A DNA stretch of 64,000 nt, taken from the NCBI RefSeq assembly GCF_001605725.1, contig NZ_CP011530.1:5270001-5334000 (forward strand). Reading direction: 5' to 3'. The translations under genes and the position numbers were made by a program. Numbering within the stretch: the stretch's first letter is position 1; each line of letters begins with the position of its first letter. This DNA is from Mycobacteroides immunogenum. Its GTDB lineage: Bacteria > Actinomycetota > Actinomycetes > Mycobacteriales > Mycobacteriaceae. Below are positions 16,049 through 25,060 of this stretch, one piece after another. The notes under the pieces were generated by a model. That model had not been told where the DNA came from. It worked only from the letters and a program-made list of their open reading frames with translations, and searched no databases.

Positions 16049-17713
16049 TCAGTCTCCCAGCTGCCCCGCCAGATACGCCTTACGCACCGTGAGGCGTTGT
16101 CGTTTTCCGCTGGTGGTCCGGGGGATCGTACGCGCCGGCACCATGACGACGTCGTCGAGCGAGAAGCCGAACACCGCGCGGACACCACCGGTGATGCGGG
16201 TACGTAGTTCCTCGTGTTCCTCCACGGCTACCCGGGTGCCGACAACGGCGATAACCGATTCGCGGCCACGTTGATCATCTCGCAGGGAGAACACCACGGA
16301 TACGCCACCCGCACCGGACAGACCGTCAATCTCACGCTCGACGTCATAGGGCGGCAAGTTGCGCCCCCGCACGATCAGCATTTCCTTGCGTCGGCCCACG
16401 ACGAATAGTTCCCCGGCAGCCAGATAACCACGATCTCCGGTGTCGTGCCATCCGTCCTCAGGCGTGGCCACCCCACCGTCAGGATTCAGGTAGCCGAGCA
16501 TCACAGACGGTCCACTCACCTGGATATCGCCCACGGCACCATCGGGAAGCAATTCACCTGCGGGTGAAAGGATGCGTAGCCGCAGGCCGTCCACCGCCCG
16601 GCCGCAAGACACCACCAGCTGACCGTCGTCTGGATTCGCCCGCCCGAACACTCGCCCGAACGCCGTCCGGCTCAGCGGATGCGGTTGCAGTGCAATGCTT
16701 GTCGCGAGTACCGTCTCCGCCATGCCATAGCACGGCACCAGTGCGTCTGCCCGCAATCCCAGCGGGGCAAGCCGCTCGGCAACCTCGCGCATCACTGCGT
16801 AGGGAATGGGTTCGGCGCCCACGTACGCGTGACGCAGGGAGGATAAGTCCACGCCGGCAGGCATATCGGCACGACCGAGCGCGTCCGATACGGCTCGATA
16901 GGCGAATGGCGGGCCCGCCGTGTGGGTCGATCCATGATGAGACATGTGCCGTATCCAGGATGTCGGATCCCGCAGAAATCCCATCGGGGTCATCACCCCC
17001 ACCCGCAGACCGTAAAGGAGCGCGGACAACACCTGGATAAAGCCCATATCGTGATAGAACGGCAGCCAGCTGAACACCCGGTCTCGCCCACGCAATGCCC
17101 TCGTGCCGTAGGCGATTGCGCAAGAGTTATGCGCCACATTGCTGTGGGTCAACATCACTGCCTTCGGAGCGGATGTCGAGCCCGAGGTGAGTTGTATGTG
17201 GTGGATGTCGCCGGGTCCGGCCGGCGAAAGTAGCTGCCAATCAATCGGATCGGCATCAGTCAACTCGTCGTACAGCACCACGTTTGGATGCTCGACTGCC
17301 GCCGCGCCCCGCGCCTGCGTTATCACCATGACCGGTTTCAACACTGCCAGCGCGGCGTGCAGATGCGCCACTCCGGCCGATTCCGGGCGCGAGGGAGTGG
17401 GCGGAGGCGCGATGGCGCACGGTACGGCGCCCAACAACAGCACCGCCAGCAGTGTGGCCAGGTACTCTTCGTCGCTGGTGGCAATCATCGCCACCCGGTC
17501 ACCGCGCCGCAGGCCACGATTGGTCAACTCAGACGCACGAATCCGTATGGCAGTAACCATATCTGCGCCCGGCAGCGCATACAGATGGCTTCGTGAATCA
17601 TAGAAATCGATCTGTTCCAGCCCCAGGCGGAGCAGCGCCGGATAGTCGATCGCCCCCGAAACCATCGCCGGTGCGTTGGCCTCCACATGCTGACGAACCT
17701 CGGAAGCACTCAT
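16049..17713 (-). CDS. Fatty acyl-AMP ligase (FAAL-type adenylating enzyme)
   Basis: 554 residues, in the FAAL range. Nucleotide loop LTSGSTSAPKAVMLTHSN at 175-192, FSWLPFYHDMGF, YVGAEPI, YGMAETVLA, GWHDTGDRGYL, and the terminal SGKRQRLTV with the catalytic lysine. WLPFYHDMG and the TSGST loop are FAAL rather than acyl-CoA-synthetase hallmarks. It would adenylate a fatty acid and load it on the acyl carrier protein encoded just upstream (four-base overlap). FAALs feed acyl chains to polyketide or peptide synthases; none is in this operon, but NRPS genes lie 22 kb away. Confidence 0.9.
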   Translation of the reverse strand: MSASEVRQHVEANAPAMVSGAIDYPALLRLGLEQIDFYDSRSHLYALPGADMVTAIRIRASELTNRGLRRGDRVAMIATSDEEYLATLLAVLLLGAVPCAIAPPPTPSRPESAGVAHLHAALAVLKPVMVITQARGAAAVEHPNVVLYDELTDADPIDWQLLSPAGPGDIHHIQLTSGSTSAPKAVMLTHSNVAHNSCAIAYGTRALRGRDRVFSWLPFYHDMGFIQVLSALLYGLRVGVMTPMGFLRDPTSWIRHMSHHGSTHTAGPPFAYRAVSDALGRADMPAGVDLSSLRHAYVGAEPIPYAVMREVAERLAPLGLRADALVPCYGMAETVLATSIALQPHPLSRTAFGRVFGRANPDDGQLVVSCGRAVDGLRLRILSPAGELLPDGAVGDIQVSGPSVMLGYLNPDGGVATPEDGWHDTGDRGYLAAGELFVVGRRKEMLIVRGRNLPPYDVEREIDGLSGAGGVSVVFSLRDDQRGRESVIAVVGTRVAVEEHEELRTRITGGVRAVFGFSLDDVVMVPARTIPRTTSGKRQRLTVRKAYLAGQLGD

Positions 17714-18015
17714 GCCTGTTGGCGGCGTTTCGCCTTATCGCGCAGACGCTGACGAATGAACGCACCGATGTCGCCCACCACAGTGAAGGCAAATGCCTCC
17801 TCTTCCGGGATGAACACCGCGAACTGATCTTCCAATTCGTTCATCAGCGCCATCAGCACCACCGAGTCGATAGGAAGACTGAGCAGCGCAGTACCGGCCT
17901 CCACGGCAGCGAGGTCTACCTGCGCCAGATCTTCCGGCGGGAGCAGCTTGCTCAGTGCGTCACGCAGCACGCCGATGATCTCGGTGTCTTCCGGAATTAC
18001 CACGGTGCCGGTCAT
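17710..18015 (-). CDS. Acyl carrier protein
   Basis: 101 residues, acidic. LPIDSVVLMALMNELEDQF around Ser51 is the phosphopantetheine attachment site (usual D-S-L/V). Translationally coupled on both sides (four-base overlaps with the ABC ATPase and the FAAL). It is most likely the acceptor of the acyl chain activated by the adjacent FAAL. It ends RDKAKRRQQA, a basic tail unusual for carrier proteins. Confidence 0.9.
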   Translation of the reverse strand: MTGTVVIPEDTEIIGVLRDALSKLLPPEDLAQVDLAAVEAGTALLSLPIDSVVLMALMNELEDQFAVFIPEEEAFAFTVVGDIGAFIRQRLRDKAKRRQQA

Positions 18016-18725
18016 TGGCCCTCTTTCTCTAGCAGTACACCATCTTCGAGGTGCAGCACACGATCCGCGATATCTGTCAGGCGCAGATCGTGGGTCACGA
18101 TCACCACTGCTGCCCCTTGGCTTCTGGCGGCATCTGCGAGCTGCTCGGCCACCTTCTTTCCGGTGGCCGAATCCAGATTTGCCGTTGGTTCATCGGCTAG
18201 AACCAAGCCTGGGCGGGCGACCAGCGCCCGTGCCGCGGCGACGCGCTGCTTCTCGCCACCCGAGAGCGCCGGCGGGCGATGGCCGGTCCGATGAGCCAAT
18301 CCGAGCTCGGTCAGAAGTCGCCGAGCGCGGGACATCGCGTCGTCTTTACTCACCCCCGCGTAACGCAACGGCAGAGCCACATTCTCCGCACTCGTCAACG
18401 CGTTCAACAGGTTGTACTCCTGAAACAGGAATCCCAGCTTCTCCAAACGGATCCGGGCGCGTTCCCGCTCGCTCAGGTCACCCACGTTCTGGCCGCCGAT
18501 CCTGACCACACCCGCGCCCGGGGTCAGCAGCAACCCCATGACCAAAAGTGCGGTGGTCTTACCGCCACCCGAGGGGCCGACAACCAGCACCACCTCACCG
18601 GCATTGACCGTCAAGTCCAGACCCCGCAGCGCACGCACCGCCGCATCTCCGGAGCCGTACTGATGCTCGATGCCCTCGAGCTGCAGAACCGGATCCTGTG
18701 AAACATTGTTGTCAGTACTGTTCAT
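18012..18725 (-). CDS. ABC transporter ATP-binding protein (MacB/LolD type)
   Basis: 237 residues from ATG 18725 with GGAGGTGAG upstream; the frame runs on but only into the permease gene. Walker A GPSGGGKTT at 50-58, Q-loop LFQEYNLLN, signature LSGGEKQR at 154-161, Walker B GLVLADE at 173-179, H-loop VTHD. It pairs with the FtsX/MacB-type permease ending five bases upstream. Systems of this type export peptides, lipids or small molecules, or act mechanically, rather than import. Confidence 0.94.
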   Translation of the reverse strand: MNSTDNNVSQDPVLQLEGIEHQYGSGDAAVRALRGLDLTVNAGEVVLVVGPSGGGKTTALLVMGLLLTPGAGVVRIGGQNVGDLSERERARIRLEKLGFLFQEYNLLNALTSAENVALPLRYAGVSKDDAMSRARRLLTELGLAHRTGHRPPALSGGEKQRVAAARALVARPGLVLADEPTANLDSATGKKVAEQLADAARSQGAAVVIVTHDLRLTDIADRVLHLEDGVLLEKEGQ

Positions 18726-18730
18726 CGTGC

Positions 18731-19837
18731 TCACCTCCGGAACGCCTGAGCGGGATCGATCCGCGTCACCCGCCGCACCGGTATCAGTGAGCCGATGACC
18801 GCCATGACACCGGTCGCGGCGGCCATCGCGCCTAGCATTACCGGTGTCACCTCCACCGTGACGTCTCCTAGCCGGTCCTTCACCAGGAACTGCACCCCGT
18901 AGGTGATCCCGGCACCCAACAGATACCCAAGTCCGGCAATCAACGCTGCTTGGGCAATGACGGTGCGGCACAGCTGCCCTGGTCGAACGCCCAGGGCCCG
19001 CAATACTCCAAAGTCACCCATCTGCTCGGTGGTGACCGCGAGGACTGTCAAGCCCACCAGCGCCACGCCGACCAGGGCTGCGATACCGATCATCGTCTTG
19101 AGTGGGCGCCCGATCATCGAAATCACGATGGCACGACTGTTGGCGGCGAAAGTTTCCGAGGTCAGCGCATCCATTCCAGGCGCCGACTTTCGCACCGAAT
19201 CCACCACTTGATCACCGGTGTACCCGTCTGAGGGCTGAACAAGGAAGTAGGACACGCGATTTCCGGCCCTCAATAGACGCGCGGCATCCTCAAGAGAGAT
19301 AAAGGCATAGAAATTACCAACAGCGGCAGTCTGATTGGACAGCCCCACGACAGTGAAGTCGCCGTCCACGAGCTGAACCGTGTCGCCGACATGAATCTTG
19401 TTCTTCTTCGCCAGCACCCGGTCCAGCACCACCTCACGGGAACCGGCAACATTGCGCCCCTCCGAGAGCGACCACGGACCACCCACTCCGGTGGCGGTGT
19501 CATATCCCACCACGAAGTAGGCGGTGTGTGCCCCGTTATGCACGAAATCTGAAGGCAGACCGAGGATTGGGTCTGCCGACCGCACACCCGGAACCTTCAG
19601 CAGGCGGTCTTTACCGTCGCCCGGCAGCCACGACACGGCCCGGAACATCTGCGAAACGCCCGGCTGGACCACCCACACCGCACCCTTCGAGTGATCGATG
19701 TAGGTGGTCACCTGGTTGGTGGTGCCGACGAAGATGCCCGACATCACCAACACCAGAATGACCGCCACCGCCACCCCGATCACCGACAGGACGAAACGGG
19801 CGCGCTCTGCGACAAGGTTTTTGACGGCGACAATCAA
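18731..19837 (-). CDS. ABC transporter permease (FtsX/MacB type)
   Basis: 368 residues from TTG 19837, preceded by GGAGGGATGG and overlapping the cysteine desulfurase stop by four bases; no ATG/GTG fits. One N-terminal helix (FVLSVIGVAVAVILVLVM), a large extracytoplasmic MacB_PCD-like domain (about 45-235), then three helices and the FtsX C terminus with GVLRALGVRPGQL and a tail PVRRVTRIDPAQAFRR. It works with the ATPase encoded next. Its place between sulfur-transfer and acyl-activation genes suggests export of the operon's product. Confidence 0.9.
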   Translation of the reverse strand: MIVAVKNLVAERARFVLSVIGVAVAVILVLVMSGIFVGTTNQVTTYIDHSKGAVWVVQPGVSQMFRAVSWLPGDGKDRLLKVPGVRSADPILGLPSDFVHNGAHTAYFVVGYDTATGVGGPWSLSEGRNVAGSREVVLDRVLAKKNKIHVGDTVQLVDGDFTVVGLSNQTAAVGNFYAFISLEDAARLLRAGNRVSYFLVQPSDGYTGDQVVDSVRKSAPGMDALTSETFAANSRAIVISMIGRPLKTMIGIAALVGVALVGLTVLAVTTEQMGDFGVLRALGVRPGQLCRTVIAQAALIAGLGYLLGAGITYGVQFLVKDRLGDVTVEVTPVMLGAMAAATGVMAVIGSLIPVRRVTRIDPAQAFRR

Positions 19838-21024
19838 CGGGCCATCCCTCCTGCCATGGCGCGCAGTCTGCGCACCGATCGTGTGGTCACCGCGACCACG
19901 GTGTTCACATCCGCCGGTGACACGTTTGGGCCCAGAGAAAACCGGACGGTGGCACGCGCCTGTTCCTCGCTCAGCCGCATGGCCCGCAGCACGTGCGATA
20001 CCGTGTCTTCCCCAGCGTGGCAAGCAGATCCGGTGGATACGTAGATGCCATGCATGTCGAGGTCATCGGCAAGGGTGTCGGCACGAACGCCGTCGAAACG
20101 CACACTCAGAGTCTCCTCCAAGACCGGTTCGGTCACATTGAGGTGCACTCCGCCGACCGCGCGCAACCCGTCGATCAACTGCTCACGGCGATCGCGCATA
20201 CCCAGCCGGTAGCCCATCGTCACCGTGCGCGCACATGCGTCTGCTGCCGCGGCCATGCCGAGTGCCCCGGGCACGTTCTCGGTGCCCGCCCGCAGGCGGT
20301 TCTCCTGTGGTCCCCCGCGCATCACCGGCAAGAGCCGATGACCGCTGCGAACATAGAGCGCACCCACTCCCCGCGGGCCGCCGAACTTATGCGCCGATAC
20401 CGAGATCATGGTGGCGCCAACAACTGTCAGGTCAAGCTTGCCCGCGGTGTGCACCGCATCGGTGTGAAACGCAGTGCCCGACTGCCTGGCCAGGTCCGCG
20501 ATCTCCACGACTGGCTGGATGGCACCGGTCTCGTTGTTGGCGTGCATCACCGATACCAGCGCGGTATCGGGCCGCAACGCGCGGGCCACGTCGGCGGATT
20601 CGACATGCCCCGTCGGCGCGGGGTCCACGAAGGTGACCTCGACACCCAGGTCACGTAATGCGTGGGCGTTCGCCAGCACCGCCGGGTGCTCTATGGACGA
20701 GGTCACCAGGTGACCTTGAAAACCCAAGGCCGCGAAGGTCCCCCACAAGGCCAGGGTGTTCGCCTCGCTTCCACCGGAAGTCAGAACCACCTCCTCGGCA
20801 TCGGCTCCGAGCATCTGCGCCATGGTCTCGCGCGCCTCGGCCAGTGCCTCCGCGGCATCACGGCCGGCACCATGGCGGCTGGAGGGGTTGCCCACCAGCT
20901 GGTGTCCACTCAGTACCGCCTGCGCCGCACGTGGATGCAGCGGTGCGGTGGCCGCATAGTCCAGATAGATCTCGGTCGGCGTTGCCTGTGTGGATGGGTT
21001 AAGAACCTGGGAGGGTGCTGACAT
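19834..21024 (-). CDS. Cysteine desulfurase (NifS/IscS type)
   Basis: 396 residues. PLP lysine in SAHKFGGPRG (Lys213), substrate loop YLDYAATAPLHP at the N terminus, EHPAVL, HANNETGAIQP, HTDAVHTAGK, RAGTENVPG, and the catalytic cysteine in STGSACHAGED (Cys335). It removes sulfur from cysteine as a persulfide. It overlaps the IscU-like gene by 26 bases and is embedded in the LuxE/FAAL operon, away from any visible suf genes. This suggests dedicated sulfur supply to a product or a special cofactor rather than general Fe–S assembly. Confidence 0.94.
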   Translation of the reverse strand: MSAPSQVLNPSTQATPTEIYLDYAATAPLHPRAAQAVLSGHQLVGNPSSRHGAGRDAAEALAEARETMAQMLGADAEEVVLTSGGSEANTLALWGTFAALGFQGHLVTSSIEHPAVLANAHALRDLGVEVTFVDPAPTGHVESADVARALRPDTALVSVMHANNETGAIQPVVEIADLARQSGTAFHTDAVHTAGKLDLTVVGATMISVSAHKFGGPRGVGALYVRSGHRLLPVMRGGPQENRLRAGTENVPGALGMAAAADACARTVTMGYRLGMRDRREQLIDGLRAVGGVHLNVTEPVLEETLSVRFDGVRADTLADDLDMHGIYVSTGSACHAGEDTVSHVLRAMRLSEEQARATVRFSLGPNVSPADVNTVVAVTTRSVRRLRAMAGGMAR

Positions 21025-21400
21025 CTTCGTGAATTCCGTTGCGGTAGTTGTTGGCTAGACGCTGCGCTACGTCGGCACCAAGCGCCGCGACGTGCTGCTG
21101 CTCGGGAGAAAGCCCCCCAGACCACTCGGCGACCTGCGCCGCTTCTATCGCCGCTACATCGTGCACCGGCATCCCGCTGAGGCGCTCGGTGAGAATAGAA
21201 GCCACGGCCAGGGACGCCGAACACCCGTATGCCTCGAAGCCGATCCGGGCCACGGCATCGTCGCGGACCTGAGCGCTCAACAAGATCTGGTCACCACACA
21301 CCGGATTTCCGATGAAGGCGGTGACGTCGGCCTGATCCAAACGACCGGGGTTGCGCGGGTTGGTGAAGTGATCGACCACTGTGGCGCTGAAACGGGGCAC
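20999..21400 (-). CDS. IscU/SufU-like sulfur acceptor lacking the third cysteine
   Basis: 133 residues from GTG 21400. NPVCGDQ (Cys35, Asp37) and AYGCSAS (Cys60) match the first two cluster-ligand motifs of IscU. The third site, usually a cysteine near 102-107 (HCS in IscU), here reads EQQHVAALG and has none. It may accept persulfide sulfur without building a normal [2Fe-2S] cluster. It starts one base inside the LuxE-like stop codon and overlaps the cysteine desulfurase, its probable donor. Confidence 0.86.
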   Translation of the reverse strand: MPRFSATVVDHFTNPRNPGRLDQADVTAFIGNPVCGDQILLSAQVRDDAVARIGFEAYGCSASLAVASILTERLSGMPVHDVAAIEAAQVAEWSGGLSPEQQHVAALGADVAQRLANNYRNGIHEDVSTLPGS

Positions 21401-22557
21401 TAGGCGCCCAATCCTTCAGTGGAACCGGCTGCTACCAGCTCACATTCGGCGACGACTTCCTGTGAGTCAATGTACTTTTCGATACTCACCGCGCAACATC
21501 CCAGTTCGGCCCCCTGGCGGCGCCTGCGGAACTTGACGGTCTGCCCGGTACGGCCGCACGGGCAGTCACTCTCGTCCACCTCGCCGATGTCGTCGGACAG
21601 CAGGAAACCCGGATACGCGGTGTTCAACGCGTCGAGAATCGCTATCCCGCCGGTCTTTCCCGGCTCGAGTTCGACGGAGGCATCGTTGACGTCCCGGATC
21701 GAGATGTAACACCACGGCGGCACATGCTTACGCTGATGCTCACACTCGATTGCGAGCATGTTGGACTCGATCATTCCGTACATGTCGCGGATGCGGGTGC
21801 GGTCGATTCCCAGCAGCCGCTGTGCTTTCTCGTTGAAATCATCGCGACTTATCGAGTTGCCGGTGTACTGCTTCCAGCCTCCGAGCATGATGATCAGCGA
21901 GTCGGGGTCGAGCGTCAGCGGGATGTCTTCTAACTCCAGATATTTCATGAATCGCGCGATGATGAAGGGCGGCCCGATGAGATGACGGGTCATCTTCCCC
22001 TCCCAGTTCCGCAGGTGTGTCAACGCATTTTCCGGGTCAAAGGAGTAATCACGCACCACGTAGCGGTGGTCATCGAGCATCCCGGTGAGCAGGTTGAAGA
22101 TCTTTACCATGCCCATCTCGGGCACCTCGGCGGTCGATGGGCACAGGAACAGCCCAGCCCCCTGGGAGATGCCCAGGAAATCGCGGTAACCGCCGAAGAT
22201 TCCCACCGACGCCCTGGTCACCGTGGTGGAGTCGCGTCGTGCCACTGAGGGCACACCACTGGTGCCGGTGGACCGGATCTCGATCTCGACGTCCTCAAGC
22301 CCGCAGGTCATGAGTACGTGCGCCCCAGCCTGTTTGAACATGCTGACGGGAAGTAGGGGCACACGGCGCAGGTCAGCGCGATCCCGAATATCGCCCGGAG
22401 TCAGGCCGATGGCGTCGCACTGGGCCCGATAGAAGCCATTGCGTTCGAAGTGCAGCGCGAAGGACTCGCGCACCACATCGGTAAGCGACCGCCGCCAGTC
22501 CTCCCGTGTCACCCGGAGGGCTTCCCCCGGCATGCCGAGCATGGTGACCAAGTCCAC
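21400..22557 (-). CDS. LuxE-like acyl-protein synthetase
   Basis: 385 residues from GTG 22557, with AAAGGAGATATGCA directly upstream. An adenylating-enzyme fold with loop RSTGTSGVPSVARR (95-108), DMYGMIESN and the cysteine knuckle CPCGRTGQ near 336. LuxE enzymes activate a fatty acid as acyl-AMP and pass it to a cysteine; no LuxC reductase or luciferase is present. It is the first gene of the eight-gene operon; the next genes are an IscU-like protein and cysteine desulfurase. One reading is that the acyl adenylate meets a sulfur donor here. That is a hypothesis. Confidence 0.85.
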   Translation of the reverse strand: MDLVTMLGMPGEALRVTREDWRRSLTDVVRESFALHFERNGFYRAQCDAIGLTPGDIRDRADLRRVPLLPVSMFKQAGAHVLMTCGLEDVEIEIRSTGTSGVPSVARRDSTTVTRASVGIFGGYRDFLGISQGAGLFLCPSTAEVPEMGMVKIFNLLTGMLDDHRYVVRDYSFDPENALTHLRNWEGKMTRHLIGPPFIIARFMKYLELEDIPLTLDPDSLIIMLGGWKQYTGNSISRDDFNEKAQRLLGIDRTRIRDMYGMIESNMLAIECEHQRKHVPPWCYISIRDVNDASVELEPGKTGGIAILDALNTAYPGFLLSDDIGEVDESDCPCGRTGQTVKFRRRRQGAELGCCAVSIEKYIDSQEVVAECELVAAGSTEGLGA

Positions 22558-22677
22558 TGCATATCTCCTTTGACTGCCTAGCCCACACAGGGCACCGGTG
22601 GAGTGGTCGAATCATCGTGAGAAAAAGTTCCCGCAGATCGTCAAGTGTTCCCGCGGCGGTATGGCAGAGTCCGCCCC

Positions 22678-24243
22678 ATGGCTGATGAACCGTTGCGGGC
22701 CGAGCATGCCGAGCTACTAACGAGACGTGCGCTCACCGAGGATGCTGCCCGCCCGGACGCGGTTGCACGCCGCCATCAGGCCGGCGGTCGCACCGCCCGT
22801 GAAAACATCGCCGATCTGGTGGACGCCGGATCATTCGTGGAATACGGGCGATTCGCCATCGCCGCGCAACGTGGCCGCCGCGAACTCGCCGACTTGATCG
22901 CCCGCACACCTGCGGACGGTCTGGTGGCCGGTACCGCAAGAATCAACGGCCACCTGTTCGGCGCCGAGCGCAGCGCCTGCGCCGTGCTGTCCTACGACTA
23001 CACCGTGTTGGCGGGAACCCAAGGTGCGCTCGGGCACCATAAGAAGGACCGGCTCTTCGATCTCATCGAGCGCATGAAGCTCCCGACCGTGTTCTTCGCC
23101 GAGGGTGGTGGGGGCAGGCCTGGCGATACCGACTACCCCGTGGTCTCGATGCTCGACGTACGCGCTTTCAAGTTGTGGGCCGCACTATCGGGGGTGGTGC
23201 CGCGGATCTCTGTGGTCAAAGGCCGATGCTTCGCGGGCAATGCGGTGATCGCGGGCTGCTCCGATCTGATCGTGGCCACCAAAGACACCTCGATCGGCAT
23301 GGGCGGTCCCGCCATGATCGCCGGCGGCGGTCTCGGTGAGGTGCATCCCGATGACGTGGGACCCCTAGCCGTCCAGTCGCCGAACGGTGTGGTCGATGTG
23401 GTCGTTGACGACGAGGAGGAGGCGGTCGCGGTATCCAAACGACTGATCGGCTATTTCCAGGGCACGACAGAGCCTGGCGCCGCGGCAGACCAAACAACCT
23501 TGCGGACAATGATTCCCGAACGTGCCCGGCGGGCATACCCGGTGGGACCCATCATCGAAACGCTCGCCGACACCGGCTCGACGATGTTTTTGCGGGAGAA
23601 ATTCGCACCCGAGATGGTGACCGCACTCGCACGCATCGAGGGCAGAGCGGTCGGCATCCTCGCGAACAATTCGATGGTGATGGCCGGGGCCATCACCGCC
23701 GCCGCGTCCGACAAGGCCGCCCGGTTCTTACAACTGTGCGATGCCTTTGGCCTTCCGGTGCTATCACTGGTCGATTGCCCCGGTTACATGGTGGGCCCGG
23801 CCGCGGAGGCCGACGCGCTGGTTCGGCGCGCCTCTCGCATGCTCGTCGCCGGTGCCGCGCTGCGTGTACCGCTGGTCGCCGTCATTCTGCGCCGCGGCTA
23901 TGGCCTTGGCGCACAAGCGATGACCGGCGGCAGCCTGCACGAGCCGCTGCTTACGGTGGCATGGCCGAGCGCACATTTGGGCCCCATGGGCCTGGAAGGT
24001 GCGGTGCGTCTGGGACTCCGAAAGGAACTCGAGGCCATTGCCGACACGGCCGCACGGGAGCAGGCGGTTCGTCAGGCCACCGCCGCCGCCCAAGAGAATG
24101 CCAAGGCACTCAACGCTGCTCAGATCTTTGAGATCGACGATGTGATCGACCCGGCGGAGACACGCGCGCTGATCGCGTCCACTTTTGCCGCTGCCCTGCG
24201 CGAACCACTGCCACCCAGGCGCACCGTGGTGGACACCTGGTAG
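22678..24243 (+). CDS. Acyl-CoA carboxylase, carboxyltransferase (beta) subunit
   Basis: 521 residues from ATG 22678. Biotin-carboxyltransferase fold in two crotonase-like halves: ARENIADLVDAGSFVEYGRFA, DYTVLAGTQGALGHHKKDRL, FAEGGGGRPGD, GGPAMIAGGGLGEVHPDDVGP, then NNSMVMAGAITAAASDKAARFLQLCDAFGLP and VDCPGYMVGP. It transfers carboxyl from biotin to an acyl-CoA. No alpha or biotin subunit is adjacent. It is divergent from the LuxE-led operon (120 bases between), so it may share regulation, but a role in that pathway is not shown. Confidence 0.92.
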   Translation: MADEPLRAEHAELLTRRALTEDAARPDAVARRHQAGGRTARENIADLVDAGSFVEYGRFAIAAQRGRRELADLIARTPADGLVAGTARINGHLFGAERSACAVLSYDYTVLAGTQGALGHHKKDRLFDLIERMKLPTVFFAEGGGGRPGDTDYPVVSMLDVRAFKLWAALSGVVPRISVVKGRCFAGNAVIAGCSDLIVATKDTSIGMGGPAMIAGGGLGEVHPDDVGPLAVQSPNGVVDVVVDDEEEAVAVSKRLIGYFQGTTEPGAAADQTTLRTMIPERARRAYPVGPIIETLADTGSTMFLREKFAPEMVTALARIEGRAVGILANNSMVMAGAITAAASDKAARFLQLCDAFGLPVLSLVDCPGYMVGPAAEADALVRRASRMLVAGAALRVPLVAVILRRGYGLGAQAMTGGSLHEPLLTVAWPSAHLGPMGLEGAVRLGLRKELEAIADTAAREQAVRQATAAAQENAKALNAAQIFEIDDVIDPAETRALIASTFAAALREPLPPRRTVVDTW

Positions 24244-24246
24244 TCG

Positions 24247-24927
24247 CTAGCCCGCGGTCTCCACGAACTCGCGTTTTCCGTAGCGAATCACGGCGTCCTG
24301 CCAGCGGCCGCCCGCGGCACCGACAAGTCGGCGCGCGATGTCGATATCCTCGACATCGGCAATCAGAATGAGCCATCCATCGTCGGTCACCGACCCTCCG
24401 GACAGGGCCTCGCGCGCGGCCGCGTCCGCGATCAGCGCGTCGTGGAATTTGATTCGGTCGACGGCTGGAACCTCCAGCGCCACTGCGTTGATGCCGGCAT
24501 CACCAGCGGGAAGATACTCGAAGGTAAGCACCGATTCCTGACCGAACTGCCTACCAACCTGTTCCCCGATGCGTCGCAGATCATCGCGATCCACGCAGGC
24601 GAGTTCAAATGCGCGCGAGCGCTCGTATGTCATCCGGTTGTTGTCGTGCGACCAATAGACACCGTCGACGGACGTCGACCGCACTGGGAGCACCAGATTC
24701 TGAACCGTCATCGCACTTACTTGCAGCGAGAAGTCGTCGAGCGGATCCCGCAGCCGCCCATCCGCCGGGTCGGTGATGGTGGCGGTGTTGTTGGTGGCAA
24801 AGAGTTCGGCCTGCGGCCGGGCCATATCTTCCGGCACGCATGCTTGCGGGTCGGCGTGGGCGCAGGCGATGGAAGGCCCCGCCCCGATAAGCGCCAGCGC
24901 ACTCGCACCGATCACGATCCTGCGCAT
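24247..24927 (-). CDS. Secreted protein, DUF7373-like lipoprotein relative, function unknown
   Basis: 226 residues from ATG 24927 (GTG 24930 also possible). Signal peptide IVIGASALALIGAGPSIACAHA ends near residue 26. The mature part has PADGRLRDPLDDFSLQ and QVGRQFGQESVLTFEYLPAG; no catalytic motif is evident. Mycobacteria encode several such secreted proteins; the named family is a guess. The stop lies three bases from that of the convergent carboxylase. Confidence 0.6.
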   Translation of the reverse strand: MRRIVIGASALALIGAGPSIACAHADPQACVPEDMARPQAELFATNNTATITDPADGRLRDPLDDFSLQVSAMTVQNLVLPVRSTSVDGVYWSHDNNRMTYERSRAFELACVDRDDLRRIGEQVGRQFGQESVLTFEYLPAGDAGINAVALEVPAVDRIKFHDALIADAAAREALSGGSVTDDGWLILIADVEDIDIARRLVGAAGGRWQDAVIRYGKREFVETAG

Positions 24928-25021
24928 CACCCAATCATTATCCCGAAACGCACGGCGCCTGCGGCAGTATCCGAAGCGAATCCGCTACGGCATCGCCCGC
25001 CGTGGCGCCGCGCACGCCGAA

Positions 25022-25052
25022 TTGACCTCAAGAGCACTTGAGATTTTAGGTT
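25022..25052 (+). promoter_or_regulatory. SoxR/MerR-type promoter of PPOX–dioxygenase operon
   Basis: -35 TTGACC (25022-25027), 19-base spacer, -10 TAGGTT (25047-25052). The spacer holds CTCAAG-AGCA-CTTGAG (25027-25042), the SoxR-box arms. The ATG at 25061 is eight bases from the -10, so transcription probably starts at or next to the initiation codon (leaderless). Confidence 0.65.
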
Positions 25053-25060
25053 GGTCAGCT

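Noticed and set aside
14965..22557. Bioluminescence (lux) or general Fe–S (suf/isc) operon
   Set aside because: No luxA/B/C/D; no sufB/C/D, iscA or scaffold with three cysteines. The FAAL, ACP and monooxygenase point to a different pathway.
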